From JAIQGF01 sp051006995 (GTDB taxonomy: Bacteria > Acidobacteriota > Terriglobia > Terriglobales > Acidobacteriaceae): a stretch of 64,000 nucleotides of DNA. The stretch covers positions 1 to 64,000 of the forward strand of contig JBPCSQ010000010.1 of NCBI GenBank assembly GCA_051006995.1. The letters are read 5' to 3'. Under the pieces are notes generated by a model. That model did no database searches. It saw only the letters and a list, made by a program, of their open reading frames with translations, and was not told the DNA's origin. Positions 9,391 through 17,896 of the stretch are shown here, in pieces. Every line of letters begins with the position of its first letter. The first letter of the stretch is position 1. Made by a program: the position numbers and the translations under genes.

Positions 9391-10658
9391 CAGCTTCCCA
9401 GGAGCAGCGGCAGTTGCACCGGATGGGGCTGGGCACGCAGGCGGCGTGGAGGTTCGACGGCAGTCTCGCCGGAGCCTTCGCCGCGCGGCAGGAAGACGGA
9501 AAACGTTGTTCCGGTGCGGCCCGGCGTGGTGCTGGAGGTCATGCGCAGAGAGCCGCCGTGCTTCTCGATGATGCCGGCGGTCACCCACAATCCCAGCCCG
9601 CTGCCCTTGTCGCCCTTGGTGGTGAAGAACGGCTCCAGGATGTGGCGGCGGTGCTCGAGCGAGATGCCGACGCCGTTGTCGGCAATGATGACGCGCGTGC
9701 CGATCTCCGGCTGCTTGTTCCAGCGGCGCGAGGGAAACACGTGCACGACGATGAGGCCGTTCGTCTTACTGGCCTCCACGGCATTGATGAGCAGGTTGGA
9801 AAATACCTGGCGCAGCTCGGCAGGAAATCCGACAGTGATGTGCTCGCCCTCGAAGCGGCGCTCGATGCGGATGCTGCGCCCGCGGGAGCGCGCTTCCAGC
9901 AACGGCAGCAAGGTATCGAGCAATTCGGTAAGGCTCAAAGCGACAGGAAATTCGGATTGCCGGTGAAAGCTGAGCGTCTGCCGGACGATGTAAGAAACGC
10001 GCGCCAGTTCCTGCTGCGCCATGGTGACGTACGATTTGGCTTCCTCGGCCAATCCGGCGTGGTTCCCCAGGATGTAGAGGAGATTGGTGACCGAGGCGAG
10101 CGGGTTATTGAGCTCGTGCGCGATGGTGGCGGCCAGACGCCCGGTGGCGGCAAGCTTTTCGGTCTGGCGCAGCGCTTCTTCGGCGTACTTGCGATCGGTG
10201 ACGTCCATGTTGACGCCGATCATGCGGACGGCATTTCCCTGCTCGTCGTAAAAAATGCGGCCGTTGGCGACCATCCAGCGAATGCTGCCGTCGGGCCGGA
10301 CGATGCGGAACTCGTCGCGATGGCGCAGCTTGCGCTCGGCAACGGCGGCGTCCATGCGGGCCTGCATGGCGGCCATGTCGTCGGGATGAACGAGAGAAAG
10401 AAAGGTGCTGAAGTCCTGATCGAATGTGCCGGGCTGGAGGCCGTACAGCAGTTCCTGGTCGCCGGTCCAGGTGACGTGGCCGCTCTTCAGGTCCCAGTCC
10501 CAGGCTCCCATGCCGGCTGCATCCATGGCCAGGCGAAGCCGCTCATCGTTTTCCTGCTTGGTGGCTCCGTTCGCCGCATCAATGAACCGCAATGGACCCG
10601 GATTGGCAGCCACGAGAGTGGGCTCCTGGAGAAAGACAACCGTTATTGCCAGCAGCAC
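9390..10658 (-). CDS. PAS-domain sensor histidine kinase
   Basis: A 422-residue kinase. Residues about 38-155 form a PAS fold (MGAWDWDLKSGHVTW, then FRIVRPDGSIRWM and a C-terminal DVTDRK). The DHp helix carries the phospho-accepting His181 in IAHELNNPLAS. The HATPase domain has the N box LLINAVEA, DNGVGI, EPFFTTK and GSGLGLW. There is no clear transmembrane helix beyond a weak hydrophobic start, so it is probably cytosolic. GTG at 10658 is the first start after an in-frame stop and lies in a GC-rich hairpin. No response regulator is adjacent; the coupled downstream gene is the M28 peptidase. Confidence 0.9.
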   Translation of the reverse strand: MLLAITVVFLQEPTLVAANPGPLRFIDAANGATKQENDERLRLAMDAAGMGAWDWDLKSGHVTWTGDQELLYGLQPGTFDQDFSTFLSLVHPDDMAAMQARMDAAVAERKLRHRDEFRIVRPDGSIRWMVANGRIFYDEQGNAVRMIGVNMDVTDRKYAEEALRQTEKLAATGRLAATIAHELNNPLASVTNLLYILGNHAGLAEEAKSYVTMAQQELARVSYIVRQTLSFHRQSEFPVALSLTELLDTLLPLLEARSRGRSIRIERRFEGEHITVGFPAELRQVFSNLLINAVEASKTNGLIVVHVFPSRRWNKQPEIGTRVIIADNGVGISLEHRRHILEPFFTTKGDKGSGLGLWVTAGIIEKHGGSLRMTSSTTPGRTGTTFSVFLPRGEGSGETAVEPPRRLRAQPHPVQLPLLLGS

Positions 10659-10858
10659 ACGCGAAGTCGCGTGCTACACGAGGACAGCTGTGACTCACAA
10701 TTTGTGGCCGCGGGTGGCTGGATGTCAAGGGGCGTCCGACACTAAGCTGCACCTTAGTGCTCCGCCTTTCAGGTTGAACGCCGCCGTGCAGGCGCATTTT
10801 TGAGGAAACGGAATTTCGAGAGTATCCTTGCCTGCAAATCTTCACGGGGGGTGAGGAG

Positions 10859-12382
10859 ATGCCGAACGATAAGACTGCGCCCGCCGCGGCCAAACCCAAA
10901 GCACACAACGGGTGGGTCCGAAAATCGGAGCTGGATGCGTGGCTGGACCGCTTCCTCCCGGTGCCAACCCAAGTGGTCTCCAACGAAGAATACACGCCGA
11001 TTGCGCAGACGCCGCAGCAGCGGCGGGTGGAGCAGGAGATCGTGGCCGGAGCAATCCGGCAGGCCAAGCAGGTTGGAACCAACCGCAGAAGTTTTCTAAA
11101 AACGACGTGCGGCATGGCGTTGGCGTTCGCGGCGATGAATACGGTCTTCGGCGACCTGTTCAAAGTGGAAGCGGAGGAGTTGTTCGAACCCGGCGCGGTG
11201 GACGCCAACAAGACGCGCTTCTTCATTTTCGATGTGCAGACCCACCACGTCGCCATGCCGGAACAGGCGCCGCACGCCGATAAAAACTTTCTCGATGCGG
11301 TGGTCGGCATGCGGCAGCAGGCGCGCAAGATGAATCCCGAGCTGAAAAACCGCGAGGCACACATCGAAGACACGTACCTGGAGAGCTATATCAAGGAAGT
11401 GTTCCTTGACAGCGACACGGACGTGGTGGCGCTGAGCGCGCTGCCGGGCTCGTCGGAGGAAACCGACGTGCTCACGCCGGAGGTGATTTTCAAGAGCAAG
11501 ACGTGGATCAATGATCTGACGCGTTCGCCGCGTGTGATCAGCCACGGCTACTTCTCGCCTGACCTGGGGAACGAAAACCTCGACCTGATGGACGCGCAAC
11601 TGTCGAAGCTGAAGATCAATGCTTGGAAGGGCTACACCGGCGTGGCACGCGCCAAGGGCAAAGAAGGTTGGAGGCTCGACGACGAGAAAACAGCGTTCCC
11701 GGCGCTGGAGCACGCGCGCAAACAGGGTGTGAAGAACATCTGCGTGCACAAAGGCTTGCCGTTTCCCGGCGATCCGGAGTGGTGGAGCCCAATGGACGTG
11801 CCGCGGGCAGCGCAGGCTTTTCCCGAGCTGAATTTCCTGGTCTATCACTCCGGTTTCCGGCGCCTGCAGGAGGCTTTGCCGGCGGCCGCCGATGGCTTTC
11901 GCAAGACCAGCTACATCCCGTGGACGTCGGACTTGTGCGCCTGGAAAAAGAAGAACCCGCGAGTGAACAACGTGTATATGGAACTGGGTTCAACGTTTGC
12001 GCTGATGGTTTCGGCGAATCCACTGATCGCGGCGCATGTGTTGGGCATGATCATTGACGCGTTCGGCGCCGATCACCTCTTGTGGGGGACGGATTCGATC
12101 TGGTGGGGCTCGCCGCAATGGCAGATCGAAGCTTTCCGCCGGCTGCAGATCCCGGACGACTTGCAGAAGCGGTTTGGATATCAGCCGCTGACCGACGATG
12201 TGAAGCGCAAGATTTTCGGGATGAACGCGGCGCGGGTGTACGGGATTGATCCGAAGACGAAGCTGAATTCCATGCCCGCCGACTACGTGGATCGGCTGCG
12301 AAAGCTGTACAAGAGTTCCGGGCTCGTCAGCCCCAGCAATACGCAGTACGGGTGGGTGAGAGAAGCAGTGGTCGGCGGCTAG
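10859..12382 (+). CDS. Amidohydrolase-family protein with internal Tat-type motif
   Basis: A 507-residue TIM-barrel hydrolase of the amidohydrolase-2 type. Metal-site candidates are THH near residue 129, CVHKG, LVYHSGF and the terminal Asp in LLWGTDSIWWG. A twin-arginine-like stretch RRSFLKTTCGMALAFAAM starts at residue 76, after a charged 75-residue leader, which is unusually deep for a signal. A purine-rich binding site (GTGAGGAG) precedes the ATG. The reaction is probably hydrolysis or decarboxylation of a cyclic or aromatic acid; the substrate is not deducible. It is divergent from the histidine kinase across a 200-base gap. Confidence 0.85.
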   Translation: MPNDKTAPAAAKPKAHNGWVRKSELDAWLDRFLPVPTQVVSNEEYTPIAQTPQQRRVEQEIVAGAIRQAKQVGTNRRSFLKTTCGMALAFAAMNTVFGDLFKVEAEELFEPGAVDANKTRFFIFDVQTHHVAMPEQAPHADKNFLDAVVGMRQQARKMNPELKNREAHIEDTYLESYIKEVFLDSDTDVVALSALPGSSEETDVLTPEVIFKSKTWINDLTRSPRVISHGYFSPDLGNENLDLMDAQLSKLKINAWKGYTGVARAKGKEGWRLDDEKTAFPALEHARKQGVKNICVHKGLPFPGDPEWWSPMDVPRAAQAFPELNFLVYHSGFRRLQEALPAAADGFRKTSYIPWTSDLCAWKKKNPRVNNVYMELGSTFALMVSANPLIAAHVLGMIIDAFGADHLLWGTDSIWWGSPQWQIEAFRRLQIPDDLQKRFGYQPLTDDVKRKIFGMNAARVYGIDPKTKLNSMPADYVDRLRKLYKSSGLVSPSNTQYGWVREAVVGG

Positions 12383-12549
12383 GTGGCCAGCGGTCAGTGC
12401 GGCGGGCGGGACGATTCAATTGTCGTTTTCGCCGATGTGCTGTTGCATCAGTGGCTTACGCGGTGACACGTGGCTATGCCACGTTTTACCTGCCGTGCAT
12501 GGACTCGGATCGCGATCGGGAGCATCTTCCACCGCGATAGGAGGCCATT

Positions 12550-13236
12550 ATGGTCACACGTAACGATTGCCTGCCGTTCGTTCCCGCGCAGAGGATCCAG
12601 CAGAGCATTTCCTCAGCGGCGGAGAAGCGAGCGCTGGTGTGGATGGCGCAGCGAACGCCGGCATGGATTAACTCCGACCACCTCACCTTGCTCGGGTTCG
12701 CCGGCCAGGTGCTGGCGGGAGTGTTTTACGCCCTGGCACGGTGGGACCGTCGCGCGCTGCTGGTGGTGATCGCCTGCCTGGCGCTGAACTGGCTGGGCGA
12801 TAGCCTCGACGGGACGCTGGCGCGGGTGCGCCAGAAGCAGCGTCCGCGCTACGGCTTCTACGTAGACCATATCGTGGATACCTTTGCCGCTTTCTTCCTC
12901 ATGGGCGGGCTGGCTGTCTCGGGGTACGTTCACCCGGCCGTCGCCATGGGAATGCTGATCGCGTTCCTGATGATGTCCATCGAGGTCTATCTGGCCAGCT
13001 ACACGGTGGGATCCTTTCGGCTGTCCTATGGCGGGCTGGGGCCGACGGAAATCCGCATCCTGCTGGCGATCGGAAATGTGGTCCTGTTGTACCACCCAAC
13101 GGTCACGCTGTTCGGAAAGCAGTTTCGGCTATTCGACGTGGGCGGCGTGGTGGCAATTGGCGCCATGCTGCTGATGCTGATCATCGCCAGCGTTGCACAC
13201 ACGGCGCAGCTCTATGACGAGGAGAAGGCCGCGTGA
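12550..13236 (+). CDS. CDP-alcohol phosphatidyltransferase family protein
   Basis: A 228-residue integral membrane enzyme with the CDP-OH-P signature DG-x2-AR-x8-G-x3-D-x3-D seen in DSLDGTLARVRQK...GFYVDHIVD (about residues 79-104). About six hydrophobic segments follow. Family members transfer a phospho-alcohol from a CDP-activated donor in phospholipid or inositol-lipid synthesis; the exact alcohol is not readable. The gene overlaps the following gtrA-like gene by four bases (GTGA), so the pair is co-translated, hinting at a shared lipid-linked-sugar or envelope pathway. Confidence 0.9.
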   Translation: MVTRNDCLPFVPAQRIQQSISSAAEKRALVWMAQRTPAWINSDHLTLLGFAGQVLAGVFYALARWDRRALLVVIACLALNWLGDSLDGTLARVRQKQRPRYGFYVDHIVDTFAAFFLMGGLAVSGYVHPAVAMGMLIAFLMMSIEVYLASYTVGSFRLSYGGLGPTEIRILLAIGNVVLLYHPTVTLFGKQFRLFDVGGVVAIGAMLLMLIIASVAHTAQLYDEEKAA

Positions 13237-13748
13237 GCGGCGGAAGTTCAACGCGGCTGCGCTGGCTGAAGTTCTCGTTGGTGGGAGCCATTGGCATCGG
13301 GGTGCAGCTTGGTGTGCTGGCGCTGCTGACGCGATGGCACGTGCATTACCTGCTGGCAACGCTGCTCGCGGTGGAATGCGCGGTGATGCACAATTTCGTG
13401 TGGCACGAGAGATTCACGTGGAGGGAGCGGGTGCGAGGCGAAGAAACCCACATCTGCCAAAACCGGGCAGATGTGGGGCACCTGCATGTACTGAAGCGGC
13501 TGGTGCGGTTTCATCTGGCGAATGCGGCGATCTCGGTTGGCGGGAACCTGCTGCTGATGCGTCTTCTGGTGGGACAGATCGGATTACCGGTGGTCCTGGC
13601 GAACCTGATCAGCATTGCCGCCTGCTACGTCGCGAACTTTCTGGCGAGCGACCGCTGGGTGTTTATCGCGCCGAATGGAAATCAATTCGTGGACTGCGCA
13701 GCGCGGTCGCCCATCAGCAGCAGCGTGCGCTGGGAAAAAGGCACATAA
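13233..13748 (+). CDS. GtrA-like membrane protein with in-frame palindromic insert
   Basis: A 171-residue protein with four hydrophobic segments and the GtrA pattern (KFSLVGAIGIGVQLGVLALL; NFVWHERFTW after helix 2; NFLASDRWVF after helix 4). GtrA proteins help move polyprenyl-linked sugars across the inner membrane. The start is GTG, overlapping the upstream stop. The loop between helices 2 and 3 (about residues 70-85, ETHICQNRADVGH) is encoded by a perfect 12-bp inverted repeat also seen elsewhere in this window, so it looks like an inserted element that preserved the frame. The 3' end overlaps the convergent regulator gene by 67 bases. Confidence 0.85.
   Translation: MSGGSSTRLRWLKFSLVGAIGIGVQLGVLALLTRWHVHYLLATLLAVECAVMHNFVWHERFTWRERVRGEETHICQNRADVGHLHVLKRLVRFHLANAAISVGGNLLLMRLLVGQIGLPVVLANLISIAACYVANFLASDRWVFIAPNGNQFVDCAARSPISSSVRWEKGT
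13447..13482 (+). repeat. Palindromic element copy 1, inside gtrA-like gene
   Basis: Perfect 12-bp inverted repeat: CCCACATCTGCC at 13447-13458 and GGCAGATGTGGG at 13466-13477, with 7-nt loop AAAACCG and trailer GCACC. Same arm length class, loop length and trailer as the copies at 17056 and 17373. Confidence 0.85.
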
Positions 13749-14548
13749 AGCAGCGCGGCGGTGGCGGCGAGCGCGCCGCCCAACCCGATTTTGGATACGA
13801 GCAGAAATGGCGAGAGGGCCCAGAGCTCGTCGAGAACGAAGATCAATGGAAACAGGCGCGCAAATTTGCGGCTGAGCTGCCGGATGTTGAAGGCGGCGGC
13901 GCTCAGCAGAAAAAGTCGAATGGGAACGCCGACCACGGCGGTGATCACGACAACGATGAGAATCCATCCCGCTTGCCCGAGCACGTGGTCGAGAGCGCGG
14001 TCCACGGCGTGAAGGCGCGAAAGCGCGACGATGTAGAAGGCGAGGTACATGATCTGGATCAGCGAGAACAGCGCGCGCACGTAGGCCCGCGGCACGTGAG
14101 GCACCTCGGCGGGATGGGTCAGAATGGAGAAGTCTTCTTCGCCAGCTGGTCCACCCAACTCCACCGCCGGCAAGGGTGAACCACTTGAAGGGACAACGGC
14201 CGTGTTGTTTTCGACGATCTGAACCGGGGCGATGAAGCGGTAGCCGCGACGGGCGAGGGTCTCGACAAACCGCGGATTGGTGGCGGAATCGCCCAGCGCC
14301 TCGCGCAGCTTGTTAATCGCCGTGTTCAATGAGTGATCGAAGTCCACGAAGGTGTCGCTGGACCAGAGCTTCTGACGGATTTCCTCGCGCGTCAGCAATT
14401 CGCCCGGGCGCTCCAGCAGCAGGATCAGGACGGCGAAGGGCTGGTCCTGGAGTCGGACGCGGGTGCCGCTCTTGCGCAGCTCGCCGGTGGCCGAATCGGC
14501 TTCAAATACGCCGAAGCGATAGAACGCGGGCGGGTGGGAGGTGAGCAT
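13682..14548 (-). CDS. Winged-helix membrane regulator (CadC/PhoB-type DNA-binding domain)
   Basis: A 288-residue one-component regulator. The N-terminal winged helix (about residues 8-108) shows YRFGVFEADSATGEL, RPGELLTREEIRQKLW, FDHSLNTAINKLREALGD and LARRGYRFIAPV, the usual OmpR/PhoB-like effector fold of CadC-type proteins. After a linker the C-terminal half has four or five hydrophobic segments (for example YVRALFSLIQIMYLAFYIVAL and AGWILIVVVITAVVGVPI), so it would be membrane-anchored and bind DNA from the membrane. ATG 14548 was chosen because the fold starts there; the upstream extension is repeat-derived. Target genes are unknown. Confidence 0.82.
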   Translation of the reverse strand: MLTSHPPAFYRFGVFEADSATGELRKSGTRVRLQDQPFAVLILLLERPGELLTREEIRQKLWSSDTFVDFDHSLNTAINKLREALGDSATNPRFVETLARRGYRFIAPVQIVENNTAVVPSSGSPLPAVELGGPAGEEDFSILTHPAEVPHVPRAYVRALFSLIQIMYLAFYIVALSRLHAVDRALDHVLGQAGWILIVVVITAVVGVPIRLFLLSAAAFNIRQLSRKFARLFPLIFVLDELWALSPFLLVSKIGLGGALAATAALLYVPFSQRTLLLMGDRAAQSTN

Positions 14549-14625
14549 TGCCGAGGCAATGGTAGCGCAAGGCAGTGGCCGGTGAACTGAAATGCCTGCA
14601 GGCTGCATCGTATTGCGAGCAACCG

Positions 14626-14670
14626 CGGGGTCCTTCGACTCGGCGGCTGCGCCGCCTCGCTCAGGATGAC
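14626..14670 (-). repeat. Dispersed GC-rich repeat with TCATCCTGAGCG core
   Basis: On the minus strand this reads TCATCCTGAGCGAGGCGG, then a GGCGGC/GCCGCC hairpin and a GAGTCGAAGGACC end. The core resembles a dispersed intergenic repeat known from many environmental genomes; a related motif, TCATTCCGAGCGCAGCG, lies at 37742-37769 here. Confidence 0.5.
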
Positions 14671-14701
14671 AAGAGGTTGAATTACAATCCAATAAGAAGC
14701 C

Positions 14702-16060
14702 ATGTTTGAGAATCTTTCCGACAAACTACAACGAGCGTTCAAGAACCTGCGCGGCCAGGGCAAGCTGACCGAGGAGAACATCCAGGAGGCGATGCGAGAA
14801 ATCCGCCTGGCCCTGCTGGAAGCCGACGTCAACTTCAAGGTGGTCAAGGAGCTCATCGAGCACATCCAGGCGAAGGCGGTCGGGCAGGAAGTGATGACCG
14901 CGCTCTCGCCGGCCGAGCAGGTGGTGAAGATCGTCCGCGACGAGCTAGTCGAGTTGCTGGGCAAGGACACGGCGAAATTTAAGTTCGCGGCGCAGCCGCC
15001 GTCGGTGGTTTTGATGTCCGGACTGCAAGGTTCGGGCAAGACCACCACGTCGGCGAAGCTGGCGTATTGGCTGAAGAAAGGCGGGCACCGGCCACTTCTG
15101 GTGTCGGTGGACGTCTACCGCCCCGCGGCGCGCGAGCAGTTGAAAGTTGTGGCGCAGCAGGTGGGCGCGAACTTGTACGAAGGCGAGGTTGCGGAGGCAA
15201 ATACCGCGACGGTGGAACGTCTCGCCAAGGAAGCGCGGCGCGAAGCGGTAAATAGCGGCAGCGATGTGCTGATCGTGGATACGGCCGGGCGCCTGCACAT
15301 TGACGAGCAGTTGATGGAAGAGATGCAGTCGCTGAAGCGGATGCTCAGCCCGCAGGAAATTTTATTCGTCGCTGATTCGATGACGGGCCAGGACGCGGTG
15401 AAGTCCGCCGACGAGTTCCATAAGAAGCTGACGCTGACCGGCGTGGTGCTGACCAAGATGGACGGCGACGCCCGTGGCGGCGCGGCGCTCTCCATCCGCA
15501 AGGTGACGGGGCAGCCGATCAAGTTCATCGGCGTGGGCGAAAAGTTCGACGCGCTGGAGCCATTCCACCCGGAGAGAATTGTCGGGCGCATTCTCGGAAT
15601 GGGCGACATCCTGTCGCTGATCGAAAAGGCGGAACAGACCATTGACAAGAAGAAAGCCGAGGAGTTCACCAAGAAGGCGCTGGCGGGCGACGGTTTCTCG
15701 CTCGATGATTTCCGCGACCAGTTGCGCCAAGTGAAGAAGATGGGCTCCATCCAGAGCATCATGAAGATGCTGCCCTCGGTCGGGCCATTCGCGGGCATGC
15801 AGAAGGCGGTGGACAACGTCGACGAAAGCCAGATCACGCGCGTGGAGGCGATCATCAACTCCATGACGGCGCATGAGCGCGAGCACCACGAGGTAATCAA
15901 CGGCAGCCGGCGCAAACGCATCGCGCGCGGCAGCGGGACCACGGTGCAGGAAGTGAATCAGCTGCTGCGGCAGTACGCGCAGATGCGGAAGATGTTCAAG
16001 GACATGGGCAAGGCCAGCTTCGCGCGCAAGATGGCAGGGATGAAGTTTCCCGGGCTCTAG
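14702..16060 (+). CDS. ffh: Signal recognition particle protein Ffh
   Basis: A 452-residue SRP GTPase. It has the N-terminal four-helix bundle (MFENLSDKLQRAFKNLRGQG), the G1 loop GLQGSGKTTT at 107-116, the SRP-type DVYRPAAREQL, DTAGRLH and TKMDGDARGGAAL, then the Met-rich M domain (QVKKMGSIQSIMKMLP, SRRKRIARGSGT, MRKMFKDMG) that binds signal sequences and 4.5S RNA. It works with FtsY in co-translational membrane targeting. Length is normal for the family. The ATG follows a short spacer after a dispersed repeat. No SRP RNA gene was recognised nearby. Confidence 0.97.
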   Translation: MFENLSDKLQRAFKNLRGQGKLTEENIQEAMREIRLALLEADVNFKVVKELIEHIQAKAVGQEVMTALSPAEQVVKIVRDELVELLGKDTAKFKFAAQPPSVVLMSGLQGSGKTTTSAKLAYWLKKGGHRPLLVSVDVYRPAAREQLKVVAQQVGANLYEGEVAEANTATVERLAKEARREAVNSGSDVLIVDTAGRLHIDEQLMEEMQSLKRMLSPQEILFVADSMTGQDAVKSADEFHKKLTLTGVVLTKMDGDARGGAALSIRKVTGQPIKFIGVGEKFDALEPFHPERIVGRILGMGDILSLIEKAEQTIDKKKAEEFTKKALAGDGFSLDDFRDQLRQVKKMGSIQSIMKMLPSVGPFAGMQKAVDNVDESQITRVEAIINSMTAHEREHHEVINGSRRKRIARGSGTTVQEVNQLLRQYAQMRKMFKDMGKASFARKMAGMKFPGL

Positions 16061-16224
16061 TCGTCAGTCGCCGCTCCTTAGTCGAGTCGTCAGGACCGGG
16101 AACTCCGGTTCACCACCGAGACACCGCGGGCACCAAGTCTGCACGGAGAAGACTTGATGCGGCAACCGCGCTGATTCATACTGGCACGCTATTCGCCGCA
16201 TACTCCATCCGTGGTGGTGCACTC

Positions 16225-17052
16225 ATGCCGGTTGAAACCGCAACTCCCACTGCCCCTACATACGCTGCAACCTTGAAAAAACTGGATGACGCGATCTCAC
16301 GTTTCGTGCGTCCGGACACGTTTCCGCTGGCCATCCGGATGCTGAAACCCGGCGAAGCTCTCCCGCCCGATGTGAAAGTGCCGAGCCGTGATTTGAACGA
16401 GCAGTGGATCGTGTGCCAGTCCATCGGGATCGCACGGCGCTACGGCTGGGGTGTAGCGGTGGGCCGCCAGGACGTGATCTGCCCGCTGGCAGCGATCGCC
16501 TTCGGATTTCGAAAGCCGAATGATGAATACCTGAAGGGCTTCGCCGCCGCCGGAATGTATTGCAAAGACGAAGCGGCCGCGGCGAACCTCGAGGCGAACA
16601 CGTGGAAGTTCGAGCCCGGCGCCTACGAGCACGTCTGCGTGGCGCCGCTGAATCGAACCAAGTTCGAACCGCACGTCGTGGCCATGTACGGCAACAGCGC
16701 GCAGGTGCTGCGACTGGTGCACGCGACGCTGTACAAGCGGGGCGGGCGCGTGGAGAGCACCTCAGGCGGGCGGCTGGATTGCTCCGAGATCGTCATTCAG
16801 ACCATGACGGCGAACCAGCCTAAGGTCATTCTCCCGTGCACCGGCGATCGCATCTTCGGCTCGGCGCAAGACACGGAGATGGTGTTCGCATTCCCATGGG
16901 CCTGGGCGGAAGAGATTGTCGAAGGGCTGGAGGGCACGCACAAGGGCGGCATACGCTTCCCCGTCACCGTGGCCATGCGCGAGACGGTGCACATGCCGCC
17001 GAGTTACCAGCAACTGATGAAAAAGCTGGAGGAGCGCGACGGGAAAAAGTGA
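16225..17052 (+). CDS. DUF169 domain-containing protein
   Basis: A 275-residue soluble protein matching the DUF169 pattern: LPLAIRMLKPGEALP-like strand (FPLAIRMLKPGEALPPDVKV), CQSIGIARRYGW, a cysteine-bearing DVICPLAAIAFGF, and the C-terminal ILPCTGDRIFGSAQDTEMVFAFPW. The cysteines at the CQS, VICP and LPC positions suggest a metal or cofactor site, which is inference. Function is not established for the family. Alone in its unit; a stem-loop element follows its stop at 17056-17084. Confidence 0.85.
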   Translation: MPVETATPTAPTYAATLKKLDDAISRFVRPDTFPLAIRMLKPGEALPPDVKVPSRDLNEQWIVCQSIGIARRYGWGVAVGRQDVICPLAAIAFGFRKPNDEYLKGFAAAGMYCKDEAAAANLEANTWKFEPGAYEHVCVAPLNRTKFEPHVVAMYGNSAQVLRLVHATLYKRGGRVESTSGGRLDCSEIVIQTMTANQPKVILPCTGDRIFGSAQDTEMVFAFPWAWAEEIVEGLEGTHKGGIRFPVTVAMRETVHMPPSYQQLMKKLEERDGKK

Positions 17053-17055
17053 TCT

Positions 17056-17090
17056 CCCAGACGAGCAGACCCGGCTCGTCTGGGGCACCC
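17056..17090 (+). repeat. Palindromic element copy 2, intergenic (possible terminator)
   Basis: Inverted repeat CCCAGACGAGC at 17056-17066 and GCTCGTCTGGG at 17074-17084 with 7-nt loop AGACCCG and trailer GGCACC. Arms differ in sequence from the gtrA and peroxiredoxin copies but loop length, the loop ending in CG and the trailer agree. It follows the DUF169 stop by 3 bases; a half-copy (CATCTGGGGCACC) lies at 17095-17107. Confidence 0.75.
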
Positions 17091-17130
17091 CTCGCATCTG
17101 GGGCACCCCGCCCTATGGTCTAATCGAGAC

Positions 17131-17847
17131 ATGAAGTGGCGCGGGCTCGACGAAAAACAAAATGTTGACGCAGGCACCACGCTGGCGGCCCGGCTGGATG
17201 AGCGGCGCGTGCTAATGGAGAAGTACGTTTCCGCCGAGACGCAGGCGCTGAATCGGCGAGCGGTGGAGGAGTTGCAGGCCTCAGGAATTGAGGCCCGGGT
17301 GCTGCCGGTGGGCGGGGTGGCGCCGGGTTTCGAGCTGCCGGACCAGGATGGAAAAATCGTCGGGTACGCACTCACATCTGCCAACATCGGGCAGATGTGG
17401 GGCACTGCGTTATCTGGGCCGCTGATCATACTGTTCTTTCGCGGGCGATGGTGCCCGTTCGATGTGGCACAGTTGGAAGCATGGAACGAGCTGCTGCCGA
17501 TCGCCGGCGTGTCGGTGATCGGGATTTCCCCGCAGACACAGCACCAGTCCTACCTGATGCACGAGCAGCACAAGCTGAAGTTCCCACTGCTCAGCGATGC
17601 TGGAAACAAAGTGGCGCGCCAGTTTGGGCTGGTGTATCGCGTGCCGGCGTACCAGCAGGAGATTTATAGCCGCACGTTCGTGAACCTGCCGTTCATCAAC
17701 GGAAATGACAGTTGGGAGTTGCCGGTGCCGGCGACGTATGGGATCGATCGCGAAGGCCGAGTGGTGCTGGCGGCTGCGAATGCGGATTACACGCGGCGCG
17801 TGGAGCCGGCGACGGCGATCATGGCAGTAGTTCCCGGAGCGTACTAA
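17131..17847 (+). CDS. AhpC/TSA-family peroxiredoxin-like protein with in-frame palindromic insert
   Basis: A 238-residue thioredoxin-fold protein. A charged helical N terminus (1-60) is followed by APGFELPDQDGKIV and the peroxidatic motif FFRGRWCPFD (Cys near residue 107). Only one Cys is visible, so it would be a 1-Cys type needing an external reductant. Expected role: reduction of peroxides in the cytosol. Residues about 80-92 (LTSANIGQMWGTA), just before the catalytic strand, are encoded by a perfect 10-bp inverted repeat of the same family as in gtrA, so this loop is probably an insertion. The WCPFD ending lacks a second CxxC cysteine. Confidence 0.85.
   Translation: MKWRGLDEKQNVDAGTTLAARLDERRVLMEKYVSAETQALNRRAVEELQASGIEARVLPVGGVAPGFELPDQDGKIVGYALTSANIGQMWGTALSGPLIILFFRGRWCPFDVAQLEAWNELLPIAGVSVIGISPQTQHQSYLMHEQHKLKFPLLSDAGNKVARQFGLVYRVPAYQQEIYSRTFVNLPFINGNDSWELPVPATYGIDREGRVVLAAANADYTRRVEPATAIMAVVPGAY
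17373..17406 (+). repeat. Palindromic element copy 3, inside peroxiredoxin-like gene
   Basis: Inverted repeat CACATCTGCC at 17373-17382 and GGCAGATGTG at 17390-17399, 7-nt loop AACATCG, trailer GGGCACT. Arms are identical to the inner ten bases of the gtrA copy but it is read in a different frame. Confidence 0.85.
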
Positions 17848-17896
17848 AGATCCCTCGCTGCGCTCGAGAAGGCACCATTGGAGAGTTGCCGGTTCC

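Noticed and set aside
9391..9588. N-terminal extension of the M28 peptidase
   Set aside because: The extra residues are antisense-like and lie in the kinase gene; the signal peptide begins at the ATG at 9390.
9381..10745. 454-codon plus-strand frame over the histidine kinase
   Set aside because: It is the mirror of the kinase gene, whose PAS, H-box and ATPase motifs are all present on the minus strand.
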